Assembly (NCBI GenBank): GCA_044433065.1 | Contig: JAWXUA010000165.1 | Location: 1 to 5,894, forward strand | Length of the DNA: 5,894 nucleotides | From: Nitratidesulfovibrio sp044433065 | Lineage (GTDB): Bacteria > Desulfobacterota > Desulfovibrionia > Desulfovibrionales > Desulfovibrionaceae | Direction: 5' to 3' | Position numbers and translations under genes: made by a program | Shown: one piece after another, positions 5,863 to 5,894 of the stretch | How the letters are laid out: every line of letters starts with the position of its first letter | Position numbering within the stretch: the stretch's first letter is position 1 | The notes under the pieces: model-generated | Database searches by the model: none | What the model was told of the DNA's origin: nothing | What the model saw: the letters and a program-made list of their open reading frames with translations, nothing else

Positions 5863-5894
5863 CATCCACAATTAAAAAGTTTTGAAGGATGGGG
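5863..5894 (+). repeat. Intergenic repeat flank, copy 2, cut by the window edge
   Basis: CATCCAC (5863-5869), AATTAAAAAGTTT (5870-5882) and GGATGGGG match, in the same order, the reverse complement of 3910-3947. In that copy the sequence runs straight into the hairpin arm TCTGGGGGAAGGG, so a G-run hairpin is expected just beyond position 5894. Imperfect pairing with 5825-5842 (CCCCAT and AAACTTT against AAAGTTT and ATGGGG) is also possible. Confidence 0.5.

Overview
The window is a segment of a molybdenum nitrogenase (nif) locus, read left to right and entirely on the + strand. In order it holds a terminator-like hairpin, nifI1, nifI2, nifD, nifK, a second terminator-like hairpin, a nifB-like gene with a NifX-like C-terminal domain, a large nested inverted repeat, and a nif-type [2Fe-2S] ferredoxin gene. 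The right edge carries part of an intergenic repeat. The gene before position 1 is outside the window. By the usual order in anaerobes (nifH-nifI1-nifI2-nifD-nifK) it is probably nifH, but that is inference.

The organism is probably an anaerobic bacterium. Paired PII-like nifI genes between nifH and nifD belong to methanogens and strictly anaerobic bacteria. NifD carries the roughly 50-residue insertion of the Clostridium-type (group III) enzyme, and NifK lacks the long N-terminal extension of the Azotobacter type. The G/C-run hairpins (CTGGGGGAAGGGAAAC...) look like intergenic terminators I associate with Desulfovibrionaceae, and composition is mid-GC. My best guess is a mid-GC Desulfovibrio relative. 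A Bacillota anaerobe is not excluded.

Function by region: 89-3841 is a tight operon (gaps of 4, 14 and 9 bases) encoding the two NifI regulators that switch nitrogenase off after ammonium addition, and the alpha and beta subunits of the MoFe protein. Every metal-cluster ligand I know of in NifD and NifK is present, so the catalytic protein looks functional. A perfect 21-bp hairpin closes this unit. The second part, 4034-5772, encodes a cofactor-assembly type protein (NifB-NifX architecture) and a small thioredoxin-fold ferredoxin that could donate electrons or associate with the MoFe protein.

The most striking observation is in the nifB-like gene. The whole radical-SAM scaffold is recognisable, but the CxxxCxxC motif that binds the [4Fe-4S]/SAM cluster is gone: R, L and G stand where the cysteines should be, in an otherwise open, uninterrupted frame. 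The conserved Cys after the motif and the first Cys of the late HCxxC motif are missing as well. Either this is a non-catalytic NifB paralogue with another role, or the region is corrupted. nifE and nifN, often found between nifK and nifB, are absent here. Secondary points are a family of intergenic repeats (start, middle and end of the window) and a 100-bp nested palindrome between nifB and the ferredoxin gene.
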